From: Nocardia nova
Lineage (GTDB): Bacteria; Actinomycetota; Actinomycetes; Mycobacteriales; Mycobacteriaceae
DNA: 64,000 nucleotides
Assembly (NCBI RefSeq): GCF_002933465.1
Contig: NZ_PSZE01000023.1
Coordinates: 1 to 64,000, forward strand
Direction of reading: 5' to 3'
Below, one piece after another: positions 15,372-23,459 of this stretch (positions are counted from its first letter, which is position 1; each line of letters starts with the position of its first letter). The notes beneath the pieces were generated by a model. That model ran no database searches. It was not told the origin of the DNA and was given only the letters and a program-made list of their open reading frames with translations. The position numbers and the translations under genes were made by a program.

Positions 15372-16109
15372 ATGCCGGAACCCACGCACCGATCCTTTCT
15401 CATTGTCGACGTCGAGAATTCCGAATCCTTGACCAATGTGCAGGGCGAGGCCATGCGCGCAACGCTCTATCAGATCATCGAAAATGCCGTACCGAACACC
15501 GAAGACATTGTGGCGCAGGAGGACCGCGGCGACGGTGCCATGCTGATCCTCGGTATTCCGGTCTTGGATGTCCTCGATCGGGTCGTCGGATCGATGCTGA
15601 CCGGGTTACGCCGGCACAACAGTACGGCCGGGCCGATGAACTGGCTGCGTGTTCGCATCGCGGCCCACGAAGGATACGTCGGCAAGGATGAGAAGGGCTG
15701 GTCCAGCGACGCCCTGACTGCGACATTCCGGATGAATTCTGAGAAGGCAGTCAAGCACGCGCTCGAGCGTTCACCCCGGGCGGACGCAGTCGTCGTGGTT
15801 TCGGACCAGGTTTTCGCAGGTTTGGTTCGGCACTCCTATCGGGCCACGGTCACACCGGACGAATATGTCAGTGTCACAATGCATTCGAAACCCGATCAGC
15901 GGATGTGGGTACGTGTACCTGGCTATCCGAAGCCCCCATTGCCCGAATCCGACTCCACCCCAGCAGGAACCACGAGGGCCTCCACTAACCGATTGTTCCC
16001 CACCGGTTCGGGGCCGGATAGTGCTGCGATTCACGCCAAGAACTTCATCGGCGGCGATGCGATCATCGGTACTCAGGTAGGTGGCGACAACATCAACGGG
16101 CGATCATGA
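15372..16109 (+). CDS. Nucleotidyl-cyclase-like protein with amyloid-type C-terminal motif
   Basis: The 245-residue protein starts HRSFLIVDVENSESL and has QEDRGDGAMLIL at residues 49-60. Asp13 and Asp54 sit where class III cyclases carry their two metal-binding Asp. Later parts (AAHEGYVGKDEKGWSSDALT) resemble actinobacterial cyclase-like proteins found beside Crp/Fnr genes. The last 28 residues hold NFIGGDAIIGTQVGGDN, repeated almost exactly in the next protein. ATG 15372 has AGGAGAAG upstream; the stop overlaps the next start (ATGA). I infer a second-messenger enzyme in a signalling or defence cassette. Catalysis is unproven, and a PAS-like or inactive cyclase remains possible. Confidence 0.7.
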   Translation: MPEPTHRSFLIVDVENSESLTNVQGEAMRATLYQIIENAVPNTEDIVAQEDRGDGAMLILGIPVLDVLDRVVGSMLTGLRRHNSTAGPMNWLRVRIAAHEGYVGKDEKGWSSDALTATFRMNSEKAVKHALERSPRADAVVVVSDQVFAGLVRHSYRATVTPDEYVSVTMHSKPDQRMWVRVPGYPKPPLPESDSTPAGTTRASTNRLFPTGSGPDSAAIHAKNFIGGDAIIGTQVGGDNINGRS

Positions 16110-18361
16110 GCGAGCCTGATCCAGAAGCGTCGCCCGCGGACGGGCGGGCCGACGCCGCAATAGCCGAGCACGCCCATGGGGAGCCGGGCGGCGGCGACAC
16201 CTCGCAGCCCGCCACCGAAGCCGACCGGAACCCCGACACAGCCGAGCAGGACGACAAGAGCAAGCAGAGCGAGCAGACCACCGACGATGATCTGCTCGAT
16301 GAGACACGCGCAGCGGCGGCGAACATGTACGTCGCGGTCGACGCGATGCGCGGCATCCCCCCTGGGGCGCGCCATGTGTTCATCCATGCCACCAACTTCA
16401 TCGGCGGCGACGCAACCATCGGCACCCAGGTGGGTGGCGACAATATCGGGGGCACCGCGGACCATCACACTGCGGCCTACGGTGTGGTGGGCGCCGATCG
16501 GCTCGCGCGGATATGCCGGGTCTTTGTGGAACCGAAGGCATTTGAGGATATCCGGCGAAGACTCGACATGCGTTCTCTGCTGCTGCTGCGCGCACCCCAG
16601 GGCTGGGGGCGCACTACGGTAGCACTACGTGCGTTGGACGGAGAGTCCACAACGGATGTCTACACCCTCGAGCCCAACCTTGAACTCCGCTCACTGGAGA
16701 TCGAATTCCGCGACCATACCGGATACCTGATGGAGGCGTTCGGTCCCGACCAAGCCGCACACCTGCACCGGTTCTATCTCGATCAACTGAGCAGCCGGCT
16801 GAGCGAGCAGGACTGCCGGATGATCGTGCTGCTGGACGACGCGATCACCGTCCCGCCCGACGTCGAGGACTTCCTGCTCGACGCCGGTGATCCCGCTGAC
16901 ACCACGGAGCTGGTGCGCAGCCATGTGCGATACCGATTGAACCGCGACCCTGCGGATGTGCTGGATATGCCCGGCGTGGGCCCACTTCTGGAAAGATATA
17001 CCCAGGAACGACCGCCTGCACGTGTCCTCGCGCGGCTGGGCGACGAGCTGGCCGATGTTGCCGACGGACGTGCCGAGCTTGCGGCGGTCATTGAGCGTCA
17101 CTCCGCGGCGATCAGTGCGGATTTCCGGCTGTGGTTCGACGAACAGCTCGGCTTGGAAGCTCGAGCCTTCGCGATCGCATTGGCTGTCTTCAATGGAATG
17201 CCGCTGTACGTGGTTACCGACGCTGCCCGCGCGCTCGCCCGGGTCATGGCCGGCGAAGAGCAGCCCGATCAAACGCCCGCGTTCCCTGTGTTCGGATCAC
17301 GCAACAGTGAACTCGTCGCTGCGGCGCGGGCGCGGTCGTACCGTTCGATCGAGAACGGCACGTACGGTGAAAATCCGGTCCAAGTAGTCGAATTCACCGA
17401 TTCCCTCTACCCTCCTAAAATCCTCGAACGCGTATGGCAGGAATACCACATCGCCCATGTATTGGTGCGCGACTGGCTGCGAGACCTTGGAAGCAGCTCC
17501 GAATCCAGGGTATGTGTGCGGGCAGGTGTAGCAGCCGGAGTGCTGTCGACCTTCGAGTTCGAGCATGCGCGCACGGTGCTTATCGAGCCCTGGGCGCGCA
17601 GCGGTAGACGGTACGATCGGATCGCCGCGATGGCTGCGTTGCAATTCCCGTTCCTGTATTCCGATCTTGCGCCGCTTGTTTCGAGAATGCTCGACGCCTG
17701 GCTCGATCGTGACCAGCCACTGGCGTTGCGAGTCACCGCCGCCCGTGCCCTGGGGAGCGAGATAGGCCAAGCGATGCCCGACACGGCCATTCCGCAGCTG
17801 CGCCGCGCAGCACGGAGCACAAAAATGTCACTCCGGCGGGCCGCGTCGTTTTCGATGGCCCAGCTTTTCTGGTCGGGTGGACTGACCGATCGAATCCTTG
17901 CCGAATTGTTGCGGTGGACCAGGCCCACGGCCCGTCCTCGATTGCGCGACACCGGATTACGGTGCGTTCTCGACCTGACTCGCTATCAATACGTGCAGAC
18001 CGAGGAGGGGCTGCACGAGTGGCCGGTGGCTCCGTGTCTGACTGGGACACGCCGCGAGGCCGTCGTCACCCTGTTCGGCCGTCTTATCGAAAGCCCGGGT
18101 CACCCGCCCGACACCTTTTCGGAGATCCGGGGCTGGGTCGGCATCGCCGAGAAGGATGCGAATCTGCGCGAACCGTTGGCACGCTTCCTGTTCGATCTCG
18201 GAAAAGCCCTGCAGGACGAAGAGGTTCTTCCCTATCACATGAAGGGTTGGGCCGCCGAACCCAAGGGCCCCCGGCGTGCGGTCGAAGCCATGCTGTCGAT
18301 CCTGGATTCGATGCAACGACTCGACTCGAAAGAAATCGATTCGAAGGAACAAACGGAATGA
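16106..18361 (+). CDS. P-loop (STAND-like) protein with matching amyloid-type motif
   Basis: This 751-residue protein has a disordered acidic N-terminus (1-65), the motif NFIGGDATIGTQVGGDN at about 97-113, and a P-loop NTPase region. Walker A is APQGWGRTT (163-171) with Arg in place of Lys, and Walker B is MIVLLDD (239-245). The C-terminal half is helical with repeat-like stretches (LVSRMLDAWLDRDQPLALRVTAARALGSEIG), probably a HEAT-like sensor. It starts inside the cyclase stop and its own stop overlaps the next gene (ATGA). The layout resembles NLR/STAND conflict proteins that pair with effectors through short amyloid motifs. No known family name can be given. Confidence 0.65.
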   Translation: MSEPDPEASPADGRADAAIAEHAHGEPGGGDTSQPATEADRNPDTAEQDDKSKQSEQTTDDDLLDETRAAAANMYVAVDAMRGIPPGARHVFIHATNFIGGDATIGTQVGGDNIGGTADHHTAAYGVVGADRLARICRVFVEPKAFEDIRRRLDMRSLLLLRAPQGWGRTTVALRALDGESTTDVYTLEPNLELRSLEIEFRDHTGYLMEAFGPDQAAHLHRFYLDQLSSRLSEQDCRMIVLLDDAITVPPDVEDFLLDAGDPADTTELVRSHVRYRLNRDPADVLDMPGVGPLLERYTQERPPARVLARLGDELADVADGRAELAAVIERHSAAISADFRLWFDEQLGLEARAFAIALAVFNGMPLYVVTDAARALARVMAGEEQPDQTPAFPVFGSRNSELVAAARARSYRSIENGTYGENPVQVVEFTDSLYPPKILERVWQEYHIAHVLVRDWLRDLGSSSESRVCVRAGVAAGVLSTFEFEHARTVLIEPWARSGRRYDRIAAMAALQFPFLYSDLAPLVSRMLDAWLDRDQPLALRVTAARALGSEIGQAMPDTAIPQLRRAARSTKMSLRRAASFSMAQLFWSGGLTDRILAELLRWTRPTARPRLRDTGLRCVLDLTRYQYVQTEEGLHEWPVAPCLTGTRREAVVTLFGRLIESPGHPPDTFSEIRGWVGIAEKDANLREPLARFLFDLGKALQDEEVLPYHMKGWAAEPKGPRRAVEAMLSILDSMQRLDSKEIDSKEQTE

Positions 18362-19452
18362 ATGCGAACAATCCGGAGACTTTGGTCCGCTACTCGGCGA
18401 TGTCAGGCGAAAGCTGGCGCCAGTTCCGTCCACAATCGGACGGGTATTGGCTCACTATCTCGCTGGACCGGAACGGGCGCCTGGCCCCGATCGAGCGAAA
18501 GCCGGCCGGCATCTTCGGCACTCGTCCGACTGGGGTGTACTGGGTGAATGTCGCAGTCCATCACGCGTCATTCCAGTTCGAGGTCCCCACCGCCGAAAAC
18601 GCGCTCAACTTCCTCGTCCAAACGCATCTGTCGTGGCGAATCACCGATCCGATAGCGGCAATCCGGGATCACGTACGGGCCGCGGAGCTCGTCTACCGTC
18701 CGATCGTCGAACAGGAGATTCGGACGATGGGCCGCCGCTTCGACGTCGATCGGTTTCTCGACGCAGAGCAGCATATGAATTCTTATTTTGTCTCCAGGAC
18801 AATCGAATTGGGGCATGGGCTGACGTTGCTGGGGTGCCGGGTACAGTTGCGGCCGGATGCAGATACTCTCGGGCATCTCCGGCATCGAACCCTGGACCGG
18901 CGCGCTGCGGAACGCCGTCTTGCCGAGCATCATGTAGTGCTGCGCGATACCGAATTCAAACAGGTGGAGAACGACGCCGGACACGGCCTGAACATGCAGT
19001 CGGCGAGGTTCGAGCACGAGATCGCCGATATGAAGGGGCAAAACTACATCGAGCGCGAACGGCTGCGCATGGATCACTACCTGCAGGCGCTGCGCGAGGG
19101 TGATCTCGGCATGTTCGCGCTCCAGTTGGCATCCCGTAGAGACGATGTGGGGAGGGTGATCGAGCAGCTGATCGTTCAGCACGACCTCAACAAGCGGACC
19201 GCCCGACAGATCATCACTCTGTTGCTCGATAAGGGCATGCTGAACAAGCGTGATGGCGATCAGCTCTTGGCAAAGGTCAACGCGCTCATCGACAGCGCCA
19301 CCAAACCGACCGCAGTCGCGGGGTTCGTATCGGCGCCGGACATCGAGTTGAGCGCGTCGGCGATCATCGCTGACACGGCATCGCTGGGTGCCTTGGACTC
19401 CAAGCCGCAAGAAGACGAAGACGAAGAGGACGACGAAGACGAAGAGGACTGA
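18358..19452 (+). CDS. SPFH/band-7-like protein with acidic tail
   Basis: The 364-residue protein has a region resembling SPFH/flotillin domains: FQFEVPTAENALNFLVQTHLSW, RITDPIAAIRDHVRAAELVYRPIVEQEIRTMGRRFDVDRFL, then a helical part (RRAAERRLAEHHVVLRDTEFKQVENDAGHG). No transmembrane segment precedes it, so it is probably cytosolic or peripheral. The C-terminus is strongly acidic (PQEDEDEEDDEDEED). ATG 18358 overlaps the P-loop gene stop, making it the third coupled gene. SPFH proteins form large rings, so a scaffold for the P-loop protein is conceivable. The family call is moderate. Confidence 0.6.
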   Translation: MNANNPETLVRYSAMSGESWRQFRPQSDGYWLTISLDRNGRLAPIERKPAGIFGTRPTGVYWVNVAVHHASFQFEVPTAENALNFLVQTHLSWRITDPIAAIRDHVRAAELVYRPIVEQEIRTMGRRFDVDRFLDAEQHMNSYFVSRTIELGHGLTLLGCRVQLRPDADTLGHLRHRTLDRRAAERRLAEHHVVLRDTEFKQVENDAGHGLNMQSARFEHEIADMKGQNYIERERLRMDHYLQALREGDLGMFALQLASRRDDVGRVIEQLIVQHDLNKRTARQIITLLLDKGMLNKRDGDQLLAKVNALIDSATKPTAVAGFVSAPDIELSASAIIADTASLGALDSKPQEDEDEEDDEDEED

Positions 19453-19500
19453 CGCGATTGCGCAGCGGGTCAAATCAACACCCGCTGCGTATCGCATTCG

Positions 19501-20025
19501 TCAACGACCGAGCCCGGACAGCGACGATACGATGAACCACGCCACGAAGGCGATCAGGGTCACCCCACTCCATCGCAATGCCACCGCGAACCTGCGATAC
19601 TTGCCGCGGGCTATCTCGGCGAGCACTGCGGCCTGCTGCCACGCATGATCGGCCAGTACCGCGACGCTCGGCCGGCTGCCGATCTCGGCGGGAAAATTCG
19701 GGAAGCTGAACCAGTTCCCCGCCCCGGCGCTGCGTAGGTCCGGCCGCAGGGTGGCAGCTAGATACCACATGCACGCCAGCAGCGACACCCCGAGTGTGGC
19801 GGCGACAACGCAGGTGAGCACGGTTGTGTGCGTGCGGGATGCGGTAATCAGACCTGTCAGCGCGAATCCGTTGGCGGTCAGTAGCAATCCGACTTTCGTA
19901 TCGGTAGCTACGATGACGCGATTGATCTCCGATACTGCGTGGAGCGCGGTGGTCAGATCCTCGGCTGGACCGGGCCGCCCGATTCGGAGTCTCCTGCAAG
20001 CTGTCTTCACCGTGCTTGGTCTCAT
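19501..20025 (-). CDS. DUF5706 (PycTM-like) membrane protein
   Basis: The 174-residue protein fits the Pycsar-effector transmembrane family: a helix with EINRVIVATDTKVGLLLTANGFALTGL, a second membrane segment (TVLTCVVAATLGVSLLACMWYLAATL), a conserved FPNFPAEI stretch, then LADHAWQQAAVLAEIARGKYRRFAVALRW and a last membrane helix (TLIAFVAWFIVSSL). In Pycsar anti-phage systems such proteins respond to cCMP/cUMP and damage the membrane. It converges on the cyclase/P-loop/SPFH operon with a 48-bp gap. Whether it works with that cyclase is inference from position and family. Confidence 0.72.
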   Translation of the reverse strand: MRPSTVKTACRRLRIGRPGPAEDLTTALHAVSEINRVIVATDTKVGLLLTANGFALTGLITASRTHTTVLTCVVAATLGVSLLACMWYLAATLRPDLRSAGAGNWFSFPNFPAEIGSRPSVAVLADHAWQQAAVLAEIARGKYRRFAVALRWSGVTLIAFVAWFIVSSLSGLGR

Positions 20026-20366
20026 CTGGACAGAAAATCACTGTGCCACAACGGGTTCAACGTAGAAGTGCACACTCGGAAAGGTGTGGAAAGTGCAGTG
20101 TGTTCGCAGCCGACGTGTTCAACATCGATCTCGGAGGCGTGGGGTTTTCATCCCGCGGCCGGTGCCGCCAGCCCTGCACAGCCATCCAGAACCCCGAAGC
20201 CCTTGCCTGCCTTGGCCTTCGGGGGTGTGCGGTATCACCCCTCGTTCCGCCCATCACCGGCGCCGACAAGCCGAATTTTTCGTGCAAAGCGCGACGTTCT
20301 CGCGCGAAATCCGCTCAATCGGCTGCGGTTTGCACGATTGGAACGCCTGATCGGCCCGGTCCGCCG
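20026..20366. other. Gene-free stretch with a hairpin and a repeat copy
   Basis: No coding frame here shows protein-like features. CCCCGAAG (20192-20199) and CTTCGGGG (20218-20225) form an 8-bp stem without a T tract. A copy of the CGTGCAAA/TTTGCACG element occupies 20281-20336. Confidence 0.6.
20281..20336. repeat. Dispersed intergenic element, copy A
   Basis: CGTGCAAA at 20281-20288 and TTTGCACG at 20329-20336 are inverted terminal arms of a 56-bp unit with CGAAATC in the middle. The unit is preceded by CCGAA and a short T run, and followed by AT-GG. A second unit of 57 bp with the same arms and core is at 31907-31963. Confidence 0.6.
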
Positions 20367-20804
20367 TCAGTTCTTCTTCAGTTCCTCGGCGAGCATCACG
20401 AGGATACCGCTCGGACCGCGGAGGTAGGTGAGCTTGTAGATGTCCTGATAGGTCGCGACGCCGCGAAGCGGATGGCAGCCGTGCTTCGCGGCGGTCTCGA
20501 GAGCCTTGTCGATGTCGTCGACCGAGAAGGCGACGCGATGCATGCCGATCTCGTTGGGGCGGGTGGGCTCCGTCTCGATCGCGTCCGGGTGGATGTATTC
20601 GAAGAGTTCGAGGCGGCCGTGACCGTCCGGAGTCTGGAGCATGGCGATCTTGGCGTGATTGCCGTCGAGGCCGACGGCGGTGTCGGTCCATTCACCGCTG
20701 ACCGTGTCCCGGCCGAGGACCGTGAGACCGAGGTCGGTGAAAAAGGCGATCGCTTCTTCGAGGTCGCGAACGGCGATTCCGACGTTCTCCAATGTGATGG
20801 ACAT
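20367..20804 (-). CDS. VOC (glyoxalase/bleomycin-resistance fold) protein
   Basis: The 145-residue protein has the paired beta-alpha-beta modules of the VOC fold: MSITLENVGIAVRDLEEAIAFF at the start, a middle LELFEYIHPD with a metal-type Glu, and MHRVAFSVDDIDKALE and YLRGPSGILVMLAEEL at the end. The His/Glu positions look suited to bind a metal, as in methylmalonyl-CoA epimerase and glyoxalase I relatives. No substrate can be given. ATG 20804 is chosen because it starts directly before the first VOC strand. Confidence 0.85.
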   Translation of the reverse strand: MSITLENVGIAVRDLEEAIAFFTDLGLTVLGRDTVSGEWTDTAVGLDGNHAKIAMLQTPDGHGRLELFEYIHPDAIETEPTRPNEIGMHRVAFSVDDIDKALETAAKHGCHPLRGVATYQDIYKLTYLRGPSGILVMLAEELKKN

Positions 20805-20891
20805 GCGGTGGATGCTACCGAGCCGAGCTGACAAGTTGCGGTAGACGAGTCACCGGCCGGCACTGATGCGCCGCTGTCGTTCGCGCCCGCG

Positions 20892-21059
20892 GCGGCACCG
20901 CCTACTTCATCGCGCGCGGCGATATGTCGACGCTGTTCGGATATGTCGACGCTGTTCGAGGATCTGGAGCTGACCCGGCCCACCGAACTGGCCTTCGTTC
21001 CGCGCGTCTGCGAGATGCTGCTGCAACACCACCAGGGTGAGGTCGAGGCCCCGCTGCGG
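20892..21059 (+). pseudogene. Remnant of a carboxylic acid reductase (Car/FadD9-type)
   Basis: The translated fragment reads GGTAYFIARGDMSTLF and, in a second frame, DMSTLFEDLELTRPTELAFV and PRVCEMLLQHHQGEVE. This matches a conserved stretch of the adenylation domain of carboxylic acid reductases (in remembered Car: DMSTLFEDIALVRPTEL and PRVCDM). A 19-bp exact tandem duplication (GATATGTCGACGCTGTTCG at 20921-20939 and 20940-20958) breaks the frame. The rest of the roughly 1,170-residue enzyme is gone. Nothing else is visible in 20805-20891 or 21060-21203. Confidence 0.75.
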
Positions 21060-21203
21060 GTCCGCTGTGAAGATTGCCGAAACCGGACACAGCCGGGGCC
21101 CGTCGGGCGTACCGTTTTGCCCCACAGCGTTGGTCGGCGAAGGCGCCCGGGGTGATCGCGTCGCCCCGAGCGCTCGCCGAGTGCGACAAGGAGGTCGATT
21201 CCG

Positions 21204-21398
21204 GTGCACCGACTCGAGAAGTCCGCGCTGTGGCGCTGTGTGCTGAACGGATTGTCCGCGCTGGGTGCGGGATTCGGCGCGATGGTTCCGGTCTGCCTGA
21301 ACGAGTGCCAGGTCGACGACTACCGCGACGCCGAAGCGGCCGAGGCCGAATGGGATTGGTCGATTCCGTATCGGTGGTGCGATCACGCCCACGGGTGA
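21204..21398 (+). CDS. Possible small hypothetical protein
   Basis: A 64-residue frame starts at GTG 21204, with AAGGAGG nine bases upstream. The product has a mildly hydrophobic N-terminal half (VLNGLSALGAGFGAMVPVCL) and an acidic, Trp-containing tail (EAEWDWSIPYRWCDHAHG). It is unlike any family I know. The good ribosome site is the main support; it could be chance next to the Car remnant. Confidence 0.4.
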   Translation: MHRLEKSALWRCVLNGLSALGAGFGAMVPVCLNECQVDDYRDAEAAEAEWDWSIPYRWCDHAHG

Positions 21399-21552
21399 CC
21401 GTGTGGGCCCGGCGCCCGTCGAGACGGACCGATCGTGGCCGGGCTGCCGATGTGCCGCGGCCGCTGGTCGGCTCGGCCGTCTGCGAACGGTAGTCGCTTC
21501 GCAGCGAGGGGTCGGAGCGTGGCCGTGGCGGTGCCGGCTCCGCGTCCTACGG

Positions 21553-22317
21553 TCAGGTAGCCGGATCTGTCGCGGTGAGAAGGTAATCGGTCCCGCCGAC
21601 ATAGACCGTATGGCCGGATTCGGTCTCGGCGGTGGTGGCGTCGGCGATCGCGGTCGCGAACTCGTCGATCGTGGGTAACGCACCGTGTTCGGTCCGCGCC
21701 GCGACCGCGTCCGGATCGCGGCGTTCGAGCAGGCGCACGATGATGGTACCCTCGATCATGTCGCCCGATACGACCGTGAAACCGATTCCACGCGAGTCGA
21801 ATTCGCCGATCATGGCGCGCAGCGCGTCCTCGCCCGCCCGCTTGCTCCGCGCGATGGGCTCGTAGTCCGCCGGGGTGGGTTTGCGGCCGTGGAAGTGCGC
21901 CTGGTGGCTGGTGACGAATACGATGCGCGCACCCGGGGCCATGAGCGGTAGCGCCAGCTGGACCAGCCGCACCTGGGCGTCGCGGTTGATCGCCATCGCG
22001 TAGCCGGGCTCGGCGCCGTGTTCGAGCCCGCCCGAGGCGTTGAGGATCAGCACGTTCAGCCGCCCGAATCGGGTGCGGATCTGCTCGATCATGGCCGCGG
22101 CCGCCTCGGGATCGGACAGGTCGGCGCCCACCGGTGTCGCCGATCCGCCGTCGGCGGCGATCGAATCGGAGAGAATGCTTGCCCGCCTGCGCTTCTCGCG
22201 ATAATTCAGGACGACATGATCGCCGCGCCCCGCGAGAATCCGAGCGGTCTGCGCCCCGATGCCGCGGGAGGCGCCGGTGATCAACGCGATGCGTTGTGAA
22301 TCCACCCGCACTCCCAC
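21553..22317 (-). CDS. Short-chain dehydrogenase/reductase
   Basis: The 254-residue SDR starts with IALITGASRGIGAQTARIL, has NASGG in the nucleotide region, a VTSHQAHFHG segment with Ser, and YEPIARSKRAGEDAL with Tyr-x4-Arg-x-Lys instead of the strict Tyr-x3-Lys. The active site is therefore slightly unusual. Several GTG codons at the start (22317, 22311, 22305) are possible. It is divergent from an HxlR regulator 38 bp away, which probably controls it, a typical redox- or aldehyde-responsive pair. Confidence 0.85.
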   Translation of the reverse strand: MGVRVDSQRIALITGASRGIGAQTARILAGRGDHVVLNYREKRRRASILSDSIAADGGSATPVGADLSDPEAAAAMIEQIRTRFGRLNVLILNASGGLEHGAEPGYAMAINRDAQVRLVQLALPLMAPGARIVFVTSHQAHFHGRKPTPADYEPIARSKRAGEDALRAMIGEFDSRGIGFTVVSGDMIEGTIIVRLLERRDPDAVAARTEHGALPTIDEFATAIADATTAETESGHTVYVGGTDYLLTATDPAT

Positions 22318-22355
22318 TCGTTGCTTCTATTTCAGAATCACTATGGTGGTTCGAA

Positions 22356-22670
22356 ATGAGAAGTGCAAGAGCGCGCGAGGGCGCCCCGCGGGCTGCGATG
22401 GAACTGCTGGGGCAGCGCTGGATGCTGCGCATCGTCTGGGAACTGGCGCCGGGACCTCTCGGTTTCCTCGAGCTGCGCCGACGTATGGACAACTGCTCCT
22501 CGAGCATGCTCTCGGTGCGCCTGCAGACCCTGCAAGGCGCCGGTGTGATCGTCAAACGCGCCGACAAGGCCTACGAGTTGACCATGGCCGGAAGTGAACT
22601 CGTGCGGGCGCTGGAACCGCTGTGGGCGTGGGCGGCGAGCAATCTCGACGCCGGCGCGGCGGGGGAGTAG
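22356..22670 (+). CDS. HxlR-family winged-helix regulator
   Basis: The 104-residue protein has the HxlR pattern: AMELLGQRWMLRIVWELAPGPLGFLELRRRMDNCSSSMLSVRLQTLQGAGVI, ending in LWAWAASNLDA. HxlR proteins are small redox- or metabolite-sensitive regulators that act on the adjacent divergent gene. ATG 22356 is used. The spacer to the SDR holds ATTTC...GAAAT half-sites (22329-22358) that may be the operator. A Cys lies at about residue 49, near the recognition helix. Confidence 0.87.
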   Translation: MRSARAREGAPRAAMELLGQRWMLRIVWELAPGPLGFLELRRRMDNCSSSMLSVRLQTLQGAGVIVKRADKAYELTMAGSELVRALEPLWAWAASNLDAGAAGE

Positions 22671-22941
22671 TCGCTGCCGTCGACCGAGCGAGTCGCTGCG
22701 GCGGCGGTGGGAGAACGGTGTGCTTCCGGGGTGAGATGCCGGCGGTGCGGCCGGGCGAAAGTCCGCGCGCGTCGTCGGGGAGTTCGTCGGTGTCGGGTGG
22801 CCTGCCGGAATCGGGGCACTGGTGGCGAGGTTGCGCGTATGCGCCGGTGTCGCGTACCCCCGGCCGCGGAATCGATCCACTAGGTTTGTGAGACACGCCC
22901 ACGGGCGGCGGGTGGAGTTCGACGAAGATCTGGGGACTGAC

Positions 22942-23403
22942 ATGAACGGTGACACGATTCGGCGCGGTGGCCGCCCGCTGTTCGGCGCGGCCGTGGCCGC
23001 CGCGTTGCTGATACTGACCGGCTGTGGCTCGTCCGACTCGGGGAACGCTCACCCGGCCGATCCGGTCGCGCCGAAGGCGACCACCACCAGCACGGTTCCG
23101 GAAGTTATCGACTGTTCCTTCAGTAAGCCGGCGGTCCGGCCGGAGAGCATGATCCTCGCCTGCGCCGATCTGGGTGCTCAGGTCGAACAGATCGTGTGGC
23201 AGAGCTGGGGGCCGGATCAGGCGCAGGGGGATGGCGTCGAGCGGGAGAACACCTGCGATCCCAACTGTGCCGCCGGCAAGTACGTCACCAAAAAGGTGCA
23301 TCTCACGCTGACCGACGTCGCGCGGCCGGGCAATGTCTTCACCAAGGTGACCACCGTGGATGCTGACGGTCACACCTACACCTGGCCGAGAACTTCGCGC
23401 TGA
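22942..23403 (+). CDS. Hypothetical lipoprotein
   Basis: The 153-residue product has a lipoprotein signal: basic start (MNGDTIRRGGR), hydrophobic core, and lipobox LTGC with the lipidated Cys at residue 28, followed by a Ser/Pro/Thr linker. The mature domain has paired cysteines (CSF, CAD, CDPNC) that could form disulfides and ends with THTYTWPRTSR-like beta strands. It would sit on the outer face of the cytoplasmic membrane. I do not recognise the family. The preceding 270 bp (22671-22941) shows nothing. Confidence 0.75.
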   Translation: MNGDTIRRGGRPLFGAAVAAALLILTGCGSSDSGNAHPADPVAPKATTTSTVPEVIDCSFSKPAVRPESMILACADLGAQVEQIVWQSWGPDQAQGDGVERENTCDPNCAAGKYVTKKVHLTLTDVARPGNVFTKVTTVDADGHTYTWPRTSR

Positions 23404-23459
23404 GCCGCCGCGGCGGCTAAAATTATGTGGTACTCAGGGTGTCGCTTACTGCCCGATAA

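Noticed and set aside
20192..20225. Rho-independent terminator
   Set aside because: The 8-bp stem has no T tract and is not directly after a gene on either strand; reported only as a hairpin.
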